Shown: positions 45,335-55,729 of the stretch, piece after piece
How the letters are laid out: each line of letters opens with the position of its first letter
How positions within the stretch are numbered: position 1 is the first letter of the stretch
NCBI RefSeq assembly: GCF_022346995.1
Contig: NZ_JAKRNM010000005.1
Location: 1 to 64,000 of the forward strand
Reading direction: 5' to 3'
Origin: Paenibacillus sp. ACRRY
Lineage (GTDB): Bacteria > Bacillota > Bacilli > Paenibacillales > Paenibacillaceae
DNA: 64,000 nt
Translations under genes and position numbers: made by a program
Notes under the pieces: model-generated
Told to the model about the DNA's origin: nothing
The model's database searches: none
What the model saw: only the letters and a program-made list of their open reading frames with translations

Positions 45335-46165
45335 ATGCGAATTGATGCTCATCAGCATTATTGGTCAATCACCCGTCAGGATTATGGTTGGATAAATGAA
45401 GAACTACCTATTCTATACAGAGACTTTTTACCAGAAGATTACGGAATTCATTTAATTAAACATGATATTGACGGATCAATAGTAGTGCAGGCTGCACCTA
45501 CAATAGAAGAGACCGAATATTTATTAGAATTGGCCAATCTGTCGGATTCGATATTAGGTGTAGTCGGATGGATAGATTTATTTACATCTCATAAGGAACA
45601 GTTCAAACGTTTTTGTAAACATAAGAAGTTCGTTGGCTTCCGTATTATGATGCAGGAGATGTCTGATGTCAGCCGAGTGCTTGAACAGTCATATTTGGAA
45701 GCGCTTAAGTACTATGAAGCCTTGGATCTGCCCATTGATATTCTTGTTAAAGAAAATCAACTTGGTGTGCTTAATGAACTTCTCAGAGAGGTTCCTGATT
45801 TAAGGGCTGTTATTAATCATATTGGTAAGCCTCGCATAAAGGAACAAGTTTTTGAACCATGGGAACACCTCATGGGAGAGATAGCAAAACACCCAAAGAT
45901 ACATTGTAAAATTTCTGGGATGGTAACCGAAGCTGATCATCATAACTGGGAAATTGGGAATTTCAAGCCATATATTGAGTATATCCTTCGTATATTCGGT
46001 CCAGAGCGTATTATGTTTGGTTCTGATTGGCCGGTCTGCTTGCAAGCTGCAAGTTATGATGATGTGCTTAGTATTTTGCACAATTCAATCCCACAATCTT
46101 GGATAGAGGAAAATAGCTCAGGTCTGTTTGGAGAGAATGCAAGAAAATTTTACAAGTTAGGGTAG
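45335..46165 (+). CDS. Amidohydrolase family sugar lactonase (L-fucono/L-rhamnono-lactonase-like)
   Basis: 276 aa, family COG3618-like. The metal-binding start is MRIDAHQHYW, further metal or substrate residues occur in AVINHIGKPRIKE, HCKISGMVTEAD and FGSDWPVC. Relatives hydrolyse L-fuconolactone, L-rhamnonolactone or similar sugar lactones in oxidative deoxy-sugar catabolism. The neighbouring rhamnosidase and fucosidase make L-rhamnose or L-fucose the probable source. It is cytoplasmic. GAGAGGAG precedes ATG 45335. Confidence 0.87.
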   Translation: MRIDAHQHYWSITRQDYGWINEELPILYRDFLPEDYGIHLIKHDIDGSIVVQAAPTIEETEYLLELANLSDSILGVVGWIDLFTSHKEQFKRFCKHKKFVGFRIMMQEMSDVSRVLEQSYLEALKYYEALDLPIDILVKENQLGVLNELLREVPDLRAVINHIGKPRIKEQVFEPWEHLMGEIAKHPKIHCKISGMVTEADHHNWEIGNFKPYIEYILRIFGPERIMFGSDWPVCLQAASYDDVLSILHNSIPQSWIEENSSGLFGENARKFYKLG

Positions 46166-46519
46166 TTCCGGTGTTACCTGATTTCTCACTTTTATTTTAA
46201 AATCCAAAATAACTTTCATCCTCATAACACTGCGGTGTCTGTTGACCCTCCACTTTGAGTGTTTGATGCCACTAGGAATTCGACCATGAGACAATCATTT
46301 GAAATTGTGGTCTATGATGATAATTGTTGGCTAATGAAAGAAGATTAAATTTTCTCAAGTGATCAGACATGTAATGATACTAATAGACACATTTCTTAAA
46401 GAGTGAAATTATCGGTTCATTCGGAATTTAAGTCGATCCGGAATTGAAAGTGATTAAGATATTATTGATGTGTAGATGTTATTCAACAAGAAATAATCAA
46501 TCATTTTGTGCATTCAATT

Positions 46520-46553
46520 AAAAGGGAATCCTCAATTAGCGGATTCCCTTTAA
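46520..46553 (+). terminator. Terminator-like hairpin in a long intergenic region
   Basis: AAAGGGAATCC pairs perfectly with GGATTCCCTTT (11 bp) around a 9-base loop. It lies in the 46166-46745 gap. Apart from this and a weak TATACT-type promoter about 45 bases before the solute-binding gene, I see nothing in the gap. Confidence 0.7.
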
Positions 46554-46745
46554 TTGTCGAAAAAATTGGAATTCAAATACCTATTCCGTTTTTTGTATCG
46601 TGATAAAGAAATAAAATAGATATTGAGGATAGACCTGATTACTCTCGAATTTTATAAAATAGTGTAAGTAAGTGAATTTATCTAGAACCTTCCACAAACT
46701 ATACTATAAAAAGAAATTAAATGACTACAACAAGGAGAAGTGCAA

Positions 46746-48071
46746 ATGAAAAAAAATGTTGTGAAAGCGCTTAGTTTATTGACTTCAATATTATTAATCG
46801 TGGTTATTACAGCATGTGGGAACGAAAATAGTTCTAATTCAGGGTCCGATTCCTCCTCAGATGATTCGGCTACAGGAGGAAAAGTTTCAATCACGCTAAT
46901 GGAGAAGTATTCCGATCCAGTTGAAAAACTCCCCCTTGATTATGCATTAGCTGAATTAAAAGAAGAGTTCCCAAATGTTGAAGTGAGAATTGAACCAATG
47001 CCACGAGACAGTGGACAAAAACTGAAGGTTCTTGCGGCAAGTGGTAATCTTCCGGATATCTTCCATCTAGAAGGTGCACAAGCAGAGGTGTTCTATAAGT
47101 CGGGATCCCTTCTCCAACTTGATGAGTATGTTGCGGATACTGAACTCGAATCCAAAATGAAACCACAAGCTTTTGAAAGTTTGAAGGGGACTGATGGACA
47201 TATTTACTATTTACGTACAGAAAACTCCGACAATGGATTGCTATTCATAAACAAAGACTTATTTGCTCAAAACAATGTCAAGATTCCCGGAAATTATGAT
47301 GAACTTCTTGAAGCAGTAAAAGTATTCCACTCAAAAGACATTCTGCCTATGGCCATTTTTGCCAAAGAGAAATGGCCTGGATTAACCTTTTTTGACATGT
47401 TTCTAAGTCGAGAGGTTCCAACAGGATACAAAGCGTTAGTGGATGGATCGATTAGCGCAAATGATCCTTTAGTGCTGAAAGCTGCGCAGAAAGAGCTGGA
47501 ACTCGTAAATTCAGGTTTGATCTCCAAAAGTGCTTTTACTACAAGTTATGATGACGCTTTCGCACTTTTTTCATCTGGAAAAGCAGCGATGCTACCTAAC
47601 GGATCATGGGTGACAAAAGATATGTATGATAAAATGGGTGATTCCGTTGATTTTCTCTTGCCGAGTGTTTTCGCTGATGGTGAAAAGGCTGAAACTACAA
47701 AAGTTAATGCCGTAGGTGGAGGTGGATCTTACGTAGGAATAGGTGTATCTGCCAATACTAAAAACAAAGAAGTGACTGCAAAATTCGCAGCTGCACTTGC
47801 ACTGAAATTAAATGAAGGATTTACCGTGAAAAATGGTGCGCCTACAACCATTTTAAAAGAAAATCCAGTATACGAAGGTACACTTGACCCACTATCACAG
47901 AAGAAAAATGATTACGTGGAGACTATAGAAACAATGTCTATCTTTGATTGGGAATTTACAGACATCAAGGTCAAGACAGCCGTTGGGGATGCGACTGAAA
48001 AACTACTTGGCGGATTTGTCACAGTTGAAGAGTTCATCAAGCAGCTAGAAAAAGCTGTCGAGACAAAATAA
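46746..48071 (+). CDS. ABC sugar transporter solute-binding lipoprotein
   Basis: 441 aa. A lipoprotein signal ends in VVITAC (Cys about residue 20), followed by a Ser/Asp-rich linker and a type 1 (MalE/UgpB-like) binding fold: DIFHLEGAQAEVFYKSGSLLQL and GKAAMLPNGSWVTKDMY. It captures an oligosaccharide outside the membrane for the two permeases downstream. ATG 46746 is 8 bases after AAGGAG; GTG 46740 is too close. The family and the YesMN pair downstream suggest pectin-, rhamnose- or fucose-derived ligands (inference). Confidence 0.92.
   Translation: MKKNVVKALSLLTSILLIVVITACGNENSSNSGSDSSSDDSATGGKVSITLMEKYSDPVEKLPLDYALAELKEEFPNVEVRIEPMPRDSGQKLKVLAASGNLPDIFHLEGAQAEVFYKSGSLLQLDEYVADTELESKMKPQAFESLKGTDGHIYYLRTENSDNGLLFINKDLFAQNNVKIPGNYDELLEAVKVFHSKDILPMAIFAKEKWPGLTFFDMFLSREVPTGYKALVDGSISANDPLVLKAAQKELELVNSGLISKSAFTTSYDDAFALFSSGKAAMLPNGSWVTKDMYDKMGDSVDFLLPSVFADGEKAETTKVNAVGGGGSYVGIGVSANTKNKEVTAKFAAALALKLNEGFTVKNGAPTTILKENPVYEGTLDPLSQKKNDYVETIETMSIFDWEFTDIKVKTAVGDATEKLLGGFVTVEEFIKQLEKAVETK
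46762..46775 (+). promoter_or_regulatory. cre-like sequence at the start of the binding-protein gene
   Basis: TGAAAGCGCTTAGT matches the catabolite-responsive element consensus TGWAANCGNTNWCA in 12 of 14 bases. It lies inside the first codons of the solute-binding gene. CcpA sites inside the 5' coding region can block transcription. This is a consensus match only. Confidence 0.35.
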
Positions 48072-48090
48072 GCGTCTTTTATTTACCAAT

Positions 48091-48129
48091 TCCCTATCCT
48101 GCTAGATTTCCACGATGGCTTGATAGGGA
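48091..48129 (+). terminator. Attenuating hairpin between binding protein and permeases
   Basis: TCCCTATC pairs perfectly with GATAGGGA (48091-48098 with 48122-48129), followed by a weak T-rich tail. A leaky hairpin here would give more binding protein than permease, as is common in such operons. Confidence 0.5.
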
Positions 48130-48157
48130 TATTTCTTAATATAGAAAGTGTAGGGTG

Positions 48158-49054
48158 ATGAGACAAATGCGGGTTGCGAGCAAATGGAGTTACAAATCCA
48201 AAATAGGGATTTTTATTCTTCCGGCATTCATCGTGTATACAGTAATTGTAATATATCCGATTCTGCAGACACTATATCGTAGTCTCTTTGACTGGGATGG
48301 TATTGGATCAGGAACATATATTGGTTTTGAAAATTATACTAGATTATATGAAGATCCTCTATTCATGATTTCTTTGAAGAATGGCCTAATTTTTGCTGGA
48401 TTAATACTTGTCTATCAATTGACAATGGGCACGATTCTCTCTTTGATTATGATCTCAAAGCGTAAGATTTTTGCAAAACGGCTGTTTAAGACCAGTTACT
48501 TTATTCCAGTAGTTTTATCAGCCACTGTAGTAAGTCAGCTCTGGTTGTTTTTATACAATACGGATCGTGGCGTTGTTAATAAGTTGTTTGAAATGTTAAA
48601 CATTAATTACACTCAAAATTGGCTTGGTGATACTACTCTGGCGATATTTGCTATAGCATTTGTTAACGCTTGGCAATACATGGGCTATCAATTCAGTCTT
48701 ATTTATACAGGTGTAAAATCTATACCTGAAACTTATTATGAAGCAGCACTTATTGATGGCGCCTCTTCCTTTACAGCCCACCGAGTGGTCACTCTTCCCT
48801 TATTAGCAGATGTCTATAAATTTTGTATTATCTTGAGTATTACTGGGGGACTGAAAGCCTTTACTGAGATGTATCTCATGACCAATGGTGGGCCGGCTGA
48901 TTCTACATTTACCTTTTCGATGATGATGTTCAAATCGGCTTTCATATTAGGCGAGTATGGTTATGGATGTGCGATTTCAATCATTCTTGTTCTGCAATGC
49001 TTATTATTTATGCTGATAGTTAACCGGATTTTTGCCAGAAGTACACAACAATAA
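48158..49054 (+). CDS. ABC sugar transporter permease (UgpA/LplB type)
   Basis: 298 aa, six transmembrane helices. The EAA loop that contacts the ATPase is TYYEAALIDGASSFTAHRVVTLPLL. The N-terminal IGIFILPAFIVYTVIVIYPILQTLYRSLFDWDG is typical of the MalF/UgpA class. The exact start is uncertain (GTG 48155, ATG 48158 or ATG 48167; GGTGAT at 48154-48159 favours 48167). It is followed 15 bases later by the partner permease. No ATPase gene lies in the operon. Confidence 0.92.
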   Translation: MRQMRVASKWSYKSKIGIFILPAFIVYTVIVIYPILQTLYRSLFDWDGIGSGTYIGFENYTRLYEDPLFMISLKNGLIFAGLILVYQLTMGTILSLIMISKRKIFAKRLFKTSYFIPVVLSATVVSQLWLFLYNTDRGVVNKLFEMLNINYTQNWLGDTTLAIFAIAFVNAWQYMGYQFSLIYTGVKSIPETYYEAALIDGASSFTAHRVVTLPLLADVYKFCIILSITGGLKAFTEMYLMTNGGPADSTFTFSMMMFKSAFILGEYGYGCAISIILVLQCLLFMLIVNRIFARSTQQ

Positions 49055-49069
49055 ATAGGAGAATGAAAA

Positions 49070-49906
49070 ATGAAAGCAAAGGAAAATTCCATTTCCATAC
49101 TAAAATACTTATTCCTGATATTTCATTTCGGTATATCAATATATCCATTGATTTGGATGGGACTCAATTCTTTTAAAGACAATGAAGAGATTTTTTCTAC
49201 TAATCCGTTTGGGCTTCCTCAACAATGGAGAGTAGAAAACTACTTTAAAGCTCTAACAGAATTAAACCTTCATGTTTACTTTAAGAACAGCCTTATCATT
49301 GGACTTTTTGCAGTTATTTTTACTGTTCTACTATCTTTAATGTTCTCGTATGCTACGGCAAGGATGACATGGAAAGGGTCATCTCTAATGCAGACCTACA
49401 TGTCTCTAGGGATGTTCATACCCATTCAAATCGTCATCATACCCCTAGTAATTCTTGTCCAGGATTTGCATATACAGCAAACCTATACATCCATTATTCT
49501 TCCTTATATTGCTTTTCAGCTCTCATTTACTTCCATGGTTTTCTTCGGTTTTCTGAAGGGCATACCAAAAGAGGTTGAAGAAGCAGCTGCAATTGATGGC
49601 GCAGGATTATTTAGGACTTTCTTTCAGATTATTGTACCGCTTGTGAAACCATCTATCGCAACGATGTCTATTTTCATAATACTTAACAATTGGAACGAAT
49701 TTTTTGTATCCAATATTCTTATTTCCGATGATAAGATTCGTACATTGCCTTTAGCGGTCATGTTTTTACAAGGGAGATTTGATCAAGATTGGGGAACTAC
49801 AGCAGCTGTTCTAACGCTGTCTAGTTTACCTGTAATTATTTTGTATCTTATCTTTAGTGAGCAAGTGGAAAATGCTATGACCGTGGGTTCAGCTGTCAAA
49901 GGATAA
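49070..49906 (+). CDS. ABC sugar transporter permease (UgpE/YtcP type)
   Basis: 278 aa, six transmembrane helices. The EAA motif is EVEEAAAIDGAGLFRTFFQIIVPLVKP. It pairs with the upstream permease to form the channel. AGGAGAATG precedes ATG 49070. The cognate ATPase is not in the window; MsmX-like ATPases commonly serve several such importers in Bacillus relatives. A sensor kinase gene follows after 68 bases. Confidence 0.93.
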   Translation: MKAKENSISILKYLFLIFHFGISIYPLIWMGLNSFKDNEEIFSTNPFGLPQQWRVENYFKALTELNLHVYFKNSLIIGLFAVIFTVLLSLMFSYATARMTWKGSSLMQTYMSLGMFIPIQIVIIPLVILVQDLHIQQTYTSIILPYIAFQLSFTSMVFFGFLKGIPKEVEEAAAIDGAGLFRTFFQIIVPLVKPSIATMSIFIILNNWNEFFVSNILISDDKIRTLPLAVMFLQGRFDQDWGTTAAVLTLSSLPVIILYLIFSEQVENAMTVGSAVKG

Positions 49907-49974
49907 GGTGGAGGAAATTTAATATCATTAACGAATATTTATAGCAAAGAACTAAAGGACTGGGGGATCATAAG

Positions 49975-51750
49975 TTGAAACGATGGTTTCGTAACACTCC
50001 AATTAGGTATAAAATAATCATCGTTTTTCTTCCTTTGATTATCATTCCTTTGGTATTGGTAGGCTTATTTACGAATTCAATATATACACGAGTGCTAATT
50101 AGCAAGTCTATTCAAACCGTAGAAGACGATTCGGATCTCATCATTACTCAGTTAAATTCAATTCTCAAAGTAACCGAAGCCAGTATCAACACTCTATTAC
50201 TTGAAATTGACAGGACAGAAAGAGAAGTAGAGCAGATGAACGCTACTGATAAGAACGAATTACTTCTACGGAATGTTTTACAAACAAAATTATCGTTAGC
50301 AACAATGAATTTCGAAGATATCGATTCAGCAGTCTTCGTAGATTTTAACCATAATATATACGCAACGGATGATTTTTTTACAAGGGGCTCTCAATTTCCA
50401 TTTATTAATGAAACGATGAATAAGGTTATGACAATTCCCACAATTCAATCCGTATGGTTTCCCATGCGTAAAACAGCTGAACCTAATAAAAACGGAGAAA
50501 CTTTTTTTCTTACGTTGGCTAAAAAAGTTATGAACACTGAGACAGGCGATATTTATGGAGTCGTTTTATTAAATATCCGAGAGGGGACAATAGCCAACCT
50601 ATATCGTAATGTGGGAGAAACAGACAATAGGGATTACTATATTGCGAGTTCAGAAGGAGTTATCTCATCAGTTAATAAAGAACGAGTACTCAAGCCCATT
50701 ATGGATGAAGGTTTAAGAAACAATATTATAACAGACAATTCGGGTGCCGAACTGTTAGAAATTAATGGAGAAGATAAACTGGTCACAACAGCTAGTATTT
50801 CCCACTTGGGTTGGAAACTAATGAGTGAGACCCCTCTCTCTATTTTAACGAAAGAAACGAAAAAAGTATCAAGACTACTTTTTTATATATGTTGCATTTG
50901 TCTCATCTGTGCATTAATCTTCGCAGGACTCCTATCTAAAATGATTGTAAATCCTCTGATTAAGCTCACTGCCACGATGAACCAAATTAAGCGAGGTAAT
51001 TTTCAAGTACGCAGCCCTATTGTTTCTGAAGATGAAGTAGGCTTGGTGGCTTCAGTCCTTAATCAGATGATTAATCGGATCAATGAGCTGGTAGTTGATA
51101 TAAGCATACAACAGAAGAAAAAGCGGGAGATGGAGCTGGCTCTTATTCAAATGCAAATCAAGCCCCACTTTCTCTACAACACCTTAGATCTCATTTATGT
51201 TATGACAAGAGCGGGTGAATATAAAGAAAGTGAAAATGCAACGTTGGCATTAGCACGTTTTTATCGAACCGTTCTAAGTCAAGGAAAAGAGATTATTACT
51301 ATTGCGGATGAAATCAATAACGTAAAGAATTATCTCATAATTCAGCACAGCCGTTACGCTGATATATTTGAATATGAAATCAACATTCCTGACGAGGTAG
51401 CGAAAAGCGAAATATTAAAATTAACACTGCAGCCATTGGTAGAGAACTCAATTTATCATGGTTTGAAATATAAAGTTACTCCAGGAAAAGTGTCTATAAC
51501 AGGCTATTTGGAAGAAGAACGAATCATCATAAGCGTACTGGATACAGGAATCGGTATTCCTGCCGAAAAAATAAAAAGCTTATTTAGCGAAAACAATATC
51601 TCTGAGACGGGGTCTTCATTTGGTTTTAAGAGTGTTGATGAAAGAATCAAGCTCCACTTCGGAGAAGCTTATGGCTTATCTGTTAGAAGTGAATACGGTT
51701 CCTGGACAGAAGTTCGAATTACATTGCCAAACGTTGGAGGGAACGATTAA
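49975..51750 (+). CDS. Sensor histidine kinase, YesM type
   Basis: 591 aa. TM1 (about 17-37), an extracellular Cache-like domain (about 40-295), TM2 (about 298-320), HAMP (about 320-375), and a His_kinase domain with the phosphoacceptor in QMQIKPHFLYNTLDL. The HATPase N box is LQPLVENSIYHGLKYK and G box DTGIGIPAEK. It is the YesM/LytS class that governs polysaccharide-utilisation operons. The TTG start follows GGGGGATC. Its stop overlaps the regulator ATG by one base. Confidence 0.93.
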   Translation: MKRWFRNTPIRYKIIIVFLPLIIIPLVLVGLFTNSIYTRVLISKSIQTVEDDSDLIITQLNSILKVTEASINTLLLEIDRTEREVEQMNATDKNELLLRNVLQTKLSLATMNFEDIDSAVFVDFNHNIYATDDFFTRGSQFPFINETMNKVMTIPTIQSVWFPMRKTAEPNKNGETFFLTLAKKVMNTETGDIYGVVLLNIREGTIANLYRNVGETDNRDYYIASSEGVISSVNKERVLKPIMDEGLRNNIITDNSGAELLEINGEDKLVTTASISHLGWKLMSETPLSILTKETKKVSRLLFYICCICLICALIFAGLLSKMIVNPLIKLTATMNQIKRGNFQVRSPIVSEDEVGLVASVLNQMINRINELVVDISIQQKKKREMELALIQMQIKPHFLYNTLDLIYVMTRAGEYKESENATLALARFYRTVLSQGKEIITIADEINNVKNYLIIQHSRYADIFEYEINIPDEVAKSEILKLTLQPLVENSIYHGLKYKVTPGKVSITGYLEEERIIISVLDTGIGIPAEKIKSLFSENNISETGSSFGFKSVDERIKLHFGEAYGLSVRSEYGSWTEVRITLPNVGGND

Positions 51751-53351
51751 TGAATAAGGTACTTATTGCTGAAGATGAATTTCGCTTCCGAAATTTCCTA
51801 CGAACGGTAATTAACTGGAATGAATTTGGATTTGAAATCTACGCTGAGGCTAGAAATGGGGTCGAGGCACTAAATTATGCAATCGAGATAAAACCAGATC
51901 TCGTGCTCATCGACATCAATATGCCTTTCATGGATGGTTTGGAAGTAACAGCGAGGCTAAGAGAGTTGTACCATGACTTACCGATTATACTAATTACGGG
52001 GCATAGTGATTTCGAATATGCCAGAAAAGGTATTAAGCTGGGCATACTTGATTACGTCTTAAAACCCTTCAACGAGGAGGAATTACTTCCATCTATACAG
52101 AAGGCAAGAGCTTTAATACGTAAGCAATTGGTTGAACAAACATTCTCATTAACTGACTCACTCCTCCGAAGAGAGAGGCTTTTGAATCTTCTAATAAGTA
52201 ATGAATGCAAACTGAGTGAAATGGAGATTATCACTCAGCTTGCAGAACTTGGTGTATCAATAAAATCAGTCAATTTTATTGTGAGTAGCATTGAGATTGA
52301 TTTTCTTTATAAACGTTGGAGCGATCCTAAAGAGATATCACTTTGGAAGTATGCTGTATCCAATATAGTAGATGATGTTCTAAAACCAAAAGAAAACTAT
52401 ATCTCATTTAACGGTCCCGAGGGACGAATCATTGTGATTGTTCAGGTAGATGACGTACAAACCGAGTTAAAATCAAAGGTTAAACAGTTACAGAAAGTTT
52501 GTGAGCTTGTTGAGAGATATTTGAAGTTTTCAATTACTATCGGAATTGGAAAAAGTGTAAATGAGTTCAAGGAACTTAGAGTGTCGTATACCGAATCCAT
52601 TATGGCACTTACAAACAAAATGTTAATAGGCTCAGGACAGACAATCGAACATGTTGTATTAGAATCAAGAAATGCTAATATTGGTTTCTATCCAAACGAA
52701 ATTAATGAAAACCTAACAATGGCACTCAGGTTGAATGACTCCCCAGAAATTAAGGCAAATTTAGATCAAGCTTTTCGATATATACAACAAAAAAAACTTT
52801 CTTTTGACTTTACCAATATGGTATTGGTAAATCTAGTTTCTTTATGCTTATCGTATGTTACTGAGATTGGTCATAGTATTGATGATGTGTTTGGGAAAGG
52901 TTTCTCTCCCTTCTCAGATCTTAAAAAGATGGGATCACTTGATGAGATATTTGTATGGATTAATAAGCTTTTCGGACAAGTATTAGATTACTCGAGTGCT
53001 AAAAAATCTACGAAATCAAAGAATCTTTTGGAACTTGCAAAGTCATATATAAACAATCATTTTTCAGATAGTGAATTAAGTGTTGAACAGATTTCGCAAG
53101 ATCTTTATATCAGCTCAAGTTACTTGAGGAAGATATTTAAGAATGAATTAGACATCACTGTAACAGACTACATTACCAAATTAAGGATGAATAAAGCTAA
53201 AGAATTAATTTTACAAGGCAATGTGAAGATTACTGATATTTCTAGTATGGTCGGCTATAATTATTCTCCATATTTCAGTACTAGCTTTAAGAAATTTTTT
53301 GGGGTCAGCCCGAGTGAATTCGAAAACAATAAAAATCGGAACGGTAATTAA
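51750..53351 (+). CDS. Response regulator, YesN type (AraC output)
   Basis: 533 aa. The receiver domain (about 1-120: IAEDEFRFRNFL acidic residues, phosphorylatable Asp in LVLIDINMPFMDG, Lys in VLKPF) and a central linker region of about 300 residues are followed by a C-terminal AraC helix-turn-helix pair (about 430-530: VEQISQDLYISSSYLRKIFK and ITDISSMVGYNYSPYFSTSF). It should activate the importer and enzyme genes of this locus. It is translationally coupled to the kinase (TAATG). Confidence 0.93.
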   Translation: MNKVLIAEDEFRFRNFLRTVINWNEFGFEIYAEARNGVEALNYAIEIKPDLVLIDINMPFMDGLEVTARLRELYHDLPIILITGHSDFEYARKGIKLGILDYVLKPFNEEELLPSIQKARALIRKQLVEQTFSLTDSLLRRERLLNLLISNECKLSEMEIITQLAELGVSIKSVNFIVSSIEIDFLYKRWSDPKEISLWKYAVSNIVDDVLKPKENYISFNGPEGRIIVIVQVDDVQTELKSKVKQLQKVCELVERYLKFSITIGIGKSVNEFKELRVSYTESIMALTNKMLIGSGQTIEHVVLESRNANIGFYPNEINENLTMALRLNDSPEIKANLDQAFRYIQQKKLSFDFTNMVLVNLVSLCLSYVTEIGHSIDDVFGKGFSPFSDLKKMGSLDEIFVWINKLFGQVLDYSSAKKSTKSKNLLELAKSYINNHFSDSELSVEQISQDLYISSSYLRKIFKNELDITVTDYITKLRMNKAKELILQGNVKITDISSMVGYNYSPYFSTSFKKFFGVSPSEFENNKNRNGN

Positions 53352-53503
53352 ATGATGCGAAATAAATAAGTTTGTCCCGAATTCTGAATGTATTTTAGCC
53401 CGAGTTGAAGTTAAGATAATTATGCAATTCATCGTTCGCAAGTGGAGGTGAGAGACAGGTTTAGAATGATGAATTGTATTAAATTCCGGGAGGATCGTTC
53501 TTG

Positions 53504-55729
53504 ATGAGAAAAAAAATGACCAAATTTGTAATCGCTTTCTTTGTTGTGGCCCTCGCTTTCTTTGATTCTATTTATGACCAAAGTGTGTATGCAGAGGATG
53601 CAACTACGGATTTTACATGGTCTCTTGGTACGTACAATGCATTGCCATACTCAGTATCTGGCGATGGTCAAGGAACGATAATGAAGATAGGTAGCGAGTA
53701 TTGGTTTTTCCTTACAAGATCTTCAGACCCTTATGCCAAACTAAGACGGTTTAAGGGAACTAGTGTAGATAATATGACGGAACAAACCGCCGGATCAATG
53801 GACACCACTAGCTTTACTAAACCTAATGGTGATGATAGGTATTGGTGGATTGGAGGCATGTGGCGTGATCCAGCAACCGGTCTACTATATGCACCAATGC
53901 ATGTAGAATACGATTATTCAGGGGTCGAACACACGTATAGCCGAAGTGAGTGGACTTGGGCATTTCGAAGAGTTGTACTAGGTGTTAGCGCAGACAATGG
54001 TCTTACTTGGACTAATTCCGGTGACATTGTAACCAGTGATAACCCTAGTCAGCGCGGCGATCGATCTAAATATGCTGGCTCTTATCAAATGACAGGTCTT
54101 GGGGACCAAAGCATCGTAGTGGATAATACAGGCGGCTATATTTACCTTTACTCTAGTTACGCATGGTATCCAAAAATCAACAATAGTAAGTCCTTTTGGG
54201 GACCATCTACGTGGGCAGTACAGGTTTCAAGGTCAGCTATAAGCGATAAAATGGCTCCAGGAACCTGGAAAAAGTTTTACAACGGGACATGGACAGAGCC
54301 AGGACTTGGCGGGAAGGGTAGTGATGTGTTCGCCAACGCAAACGTAACCTCAGTTTCATACAACACATATTTGAACAAGTTCATGGCAATAGGTAATTGG
54401 CAAGATACACAGTCCGGAGTTGCGTCTACATTTATTACTACTGCTTCTTCACTGGAAAGCCAAGACTGGGCACCGCAACAAGAGTTCATTGATCATGATA
54501 ATTCAAGATGGTATAACTGGTTCTGGAATCCTACTGAGGAAACGATGAATACTACAGGTCAAACGTTTAGGTTTTATTCAGGAAAAGGTGGTACTAATTA
54601 TGGATACTACAATGTAACACTAGGGGAAGGAAGTACCACATCTGTAACACTGCCTCAAACTTATCCTTACGAACCAGTAGACGAGGACCAGCCCATGTAT
54701 GGGAATCGCGGGACAAAGATTATAGATGACACGGCTTCAAATATCACATATAACGGAACCTGGGCCCAAAATTCGAGTGGTGCTTTATATGGCGGAAAAG
54801 GTCGCAATACGAATGCAACTAACGCATCTGTAGAATTTACTGCTAAAGGGCCAGATATATATCTATGGGGTGCGCGGAACGGAAATGCGGGTATAGTGGA
54901 CATCTATGTTGACGGAGAATATATAGCAACATCTGATATGTACGCTCCTGTATGGCTGACCAATAGTTTTATATATGCAATCAAGAATCTGAGTGATGAT
55001 AATCATACAATTAAGATAGTTAACACAGGCCAGAAGAACAGTAAGTCAAGTGGTACCTATCTTTACTTCGATGGGTATGAGTATTCAGCCGAATCATACA
55101 AGGCTTCTGCGGGTTTTAGCTCCGTGCAAGGAAAAAAGAATTGGTACTATCAGCGAATGTCAAATGGCAGATACGCTAACTTAAGTTTTGATTCCAGCGC
55201 ATACTGGCCACCGTCAGGCTATAGCTTTGATTTTGCTGCCAGTGACCCACTAGCTTCTACACAGGCTAGCTTAAAAAGTGAGCGTAATAATTTTTGGGTG
55301 GGTAATGAAGCATGGTTAAGAGTTGGTCCAAATTATCAGCATCCTGGTGCGAACTCAGATTCAGTGAGAAAATTTGTGGCTCCTGAATCAGGGACTCTAC
55401 GTTTTGAAGGTACACCAAAACTTGAGGCAACAGGTGGCGATGGAGTTATCGTTAGTATTCAGAAGAACGGAACCACAATTTGGGGACCTAATACGATTAC
55501 AACCACAACGGGCAGTAGTTATGATTTTTCAATTGATGTAAATGCAACGGATTCTATTACATTTATCGTCAATAAGAACCAAAACAATACCAGTGATAAA
55601 ACACTCTGGGATCCTGTATTGACATATGAGACCAGCCAGGTATCTTTTAATACTAACATGAATCAAGATGAGTGGGAAGCAGAAGAAGTCGAAGGGCTGG
55701 AACCGCTGGAACCGCTGATAGAGCATTAA
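53504..55729 (+). CDS. Large secreted beta-propeller/carbohydrate-binding protein
   Basis: 741 aa with a signal peptide (cleavage probably after VYA, residues about 29-31). Residues about 35-390 form a five- or six-bladed propeller-like region, rich in Trp/Tyr (RYWWIGGMWRDPATGLLY, VSADNGLTW), as in GH43-type or sialidase-like enzymes. Residues about 405-530 form a CBM-like beta-sandwich (IVDIYVDGEYIATSDMY, GTYLYFDGYEYS). Residues about 535-712 form a further beta-sandwich. The catalytic family is not assigned. GGGAGG supports TTG 53501 or ATG 53504. It probably acts on polysaccharide outside the cell. Confidence 0.75.
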   Translation: MRKKMTKFVIAFFVVALAFFDSIYDQSVYAEDATTDFTWSLGTYNALPYSVSGDGQGTIMKIGSEYWFFLTRSSDPYAKLRRFKGTSVDNMTEQTAGSMDTTSFTKPNGDDRYWWIGGMWRDPATGLLYAPMHVEYDYSGVEHTYSRSEWTWAFRRVVLGVSADNGLTWTNSGDIVTSDNPSQRGDRSKYAGSYQMTGLGDQSIVVDNTGGYIYLYSSYAWYPKINNSKSFWGPSTWAVQVSRSAISDKMAPGTWKKFYNGTWTEPGLGGKGSDVFANANVTSVSYNTYLNKFMAIGNWQDTQSGVASTFITTASSLESQDWAPQQEFIDHDNSRWYNWFWNPTEETMNTTGQTFRFYSGKGGTNYGYYNVTLGEGSTTSVTLPQTYPYEPVDEDQPMYGNRGTKIIDDTASNITYNGTWAQNSSGALYGGKGRNTNATNASVEFTAKGPDIYLWGARNGNAGIVDIYVDGEYIATSDMYAPVWLTNSFIYAIKNLSDDNHTIKIVNTGQKNSKSSGTYLYFDGYEYSAESYKASAGFSSVQGKKNWYYQRMSNGRYANLSFDSSAYWPPSGYSFDFAASDPLASTQASLKSERNNFWVGNEAWLRVGPNYQHPGANSDSVRKFVAPESGTLRFEGTPKLEATGGDGVIVSIQKNGTTIWGPNTITTTTGSSYDFSIDVNATDSITFIVNKNQNNTSDKTLWDPVLTYETSQVSFNTNMNQDEWEAEEVEGLEPLEPLIEH

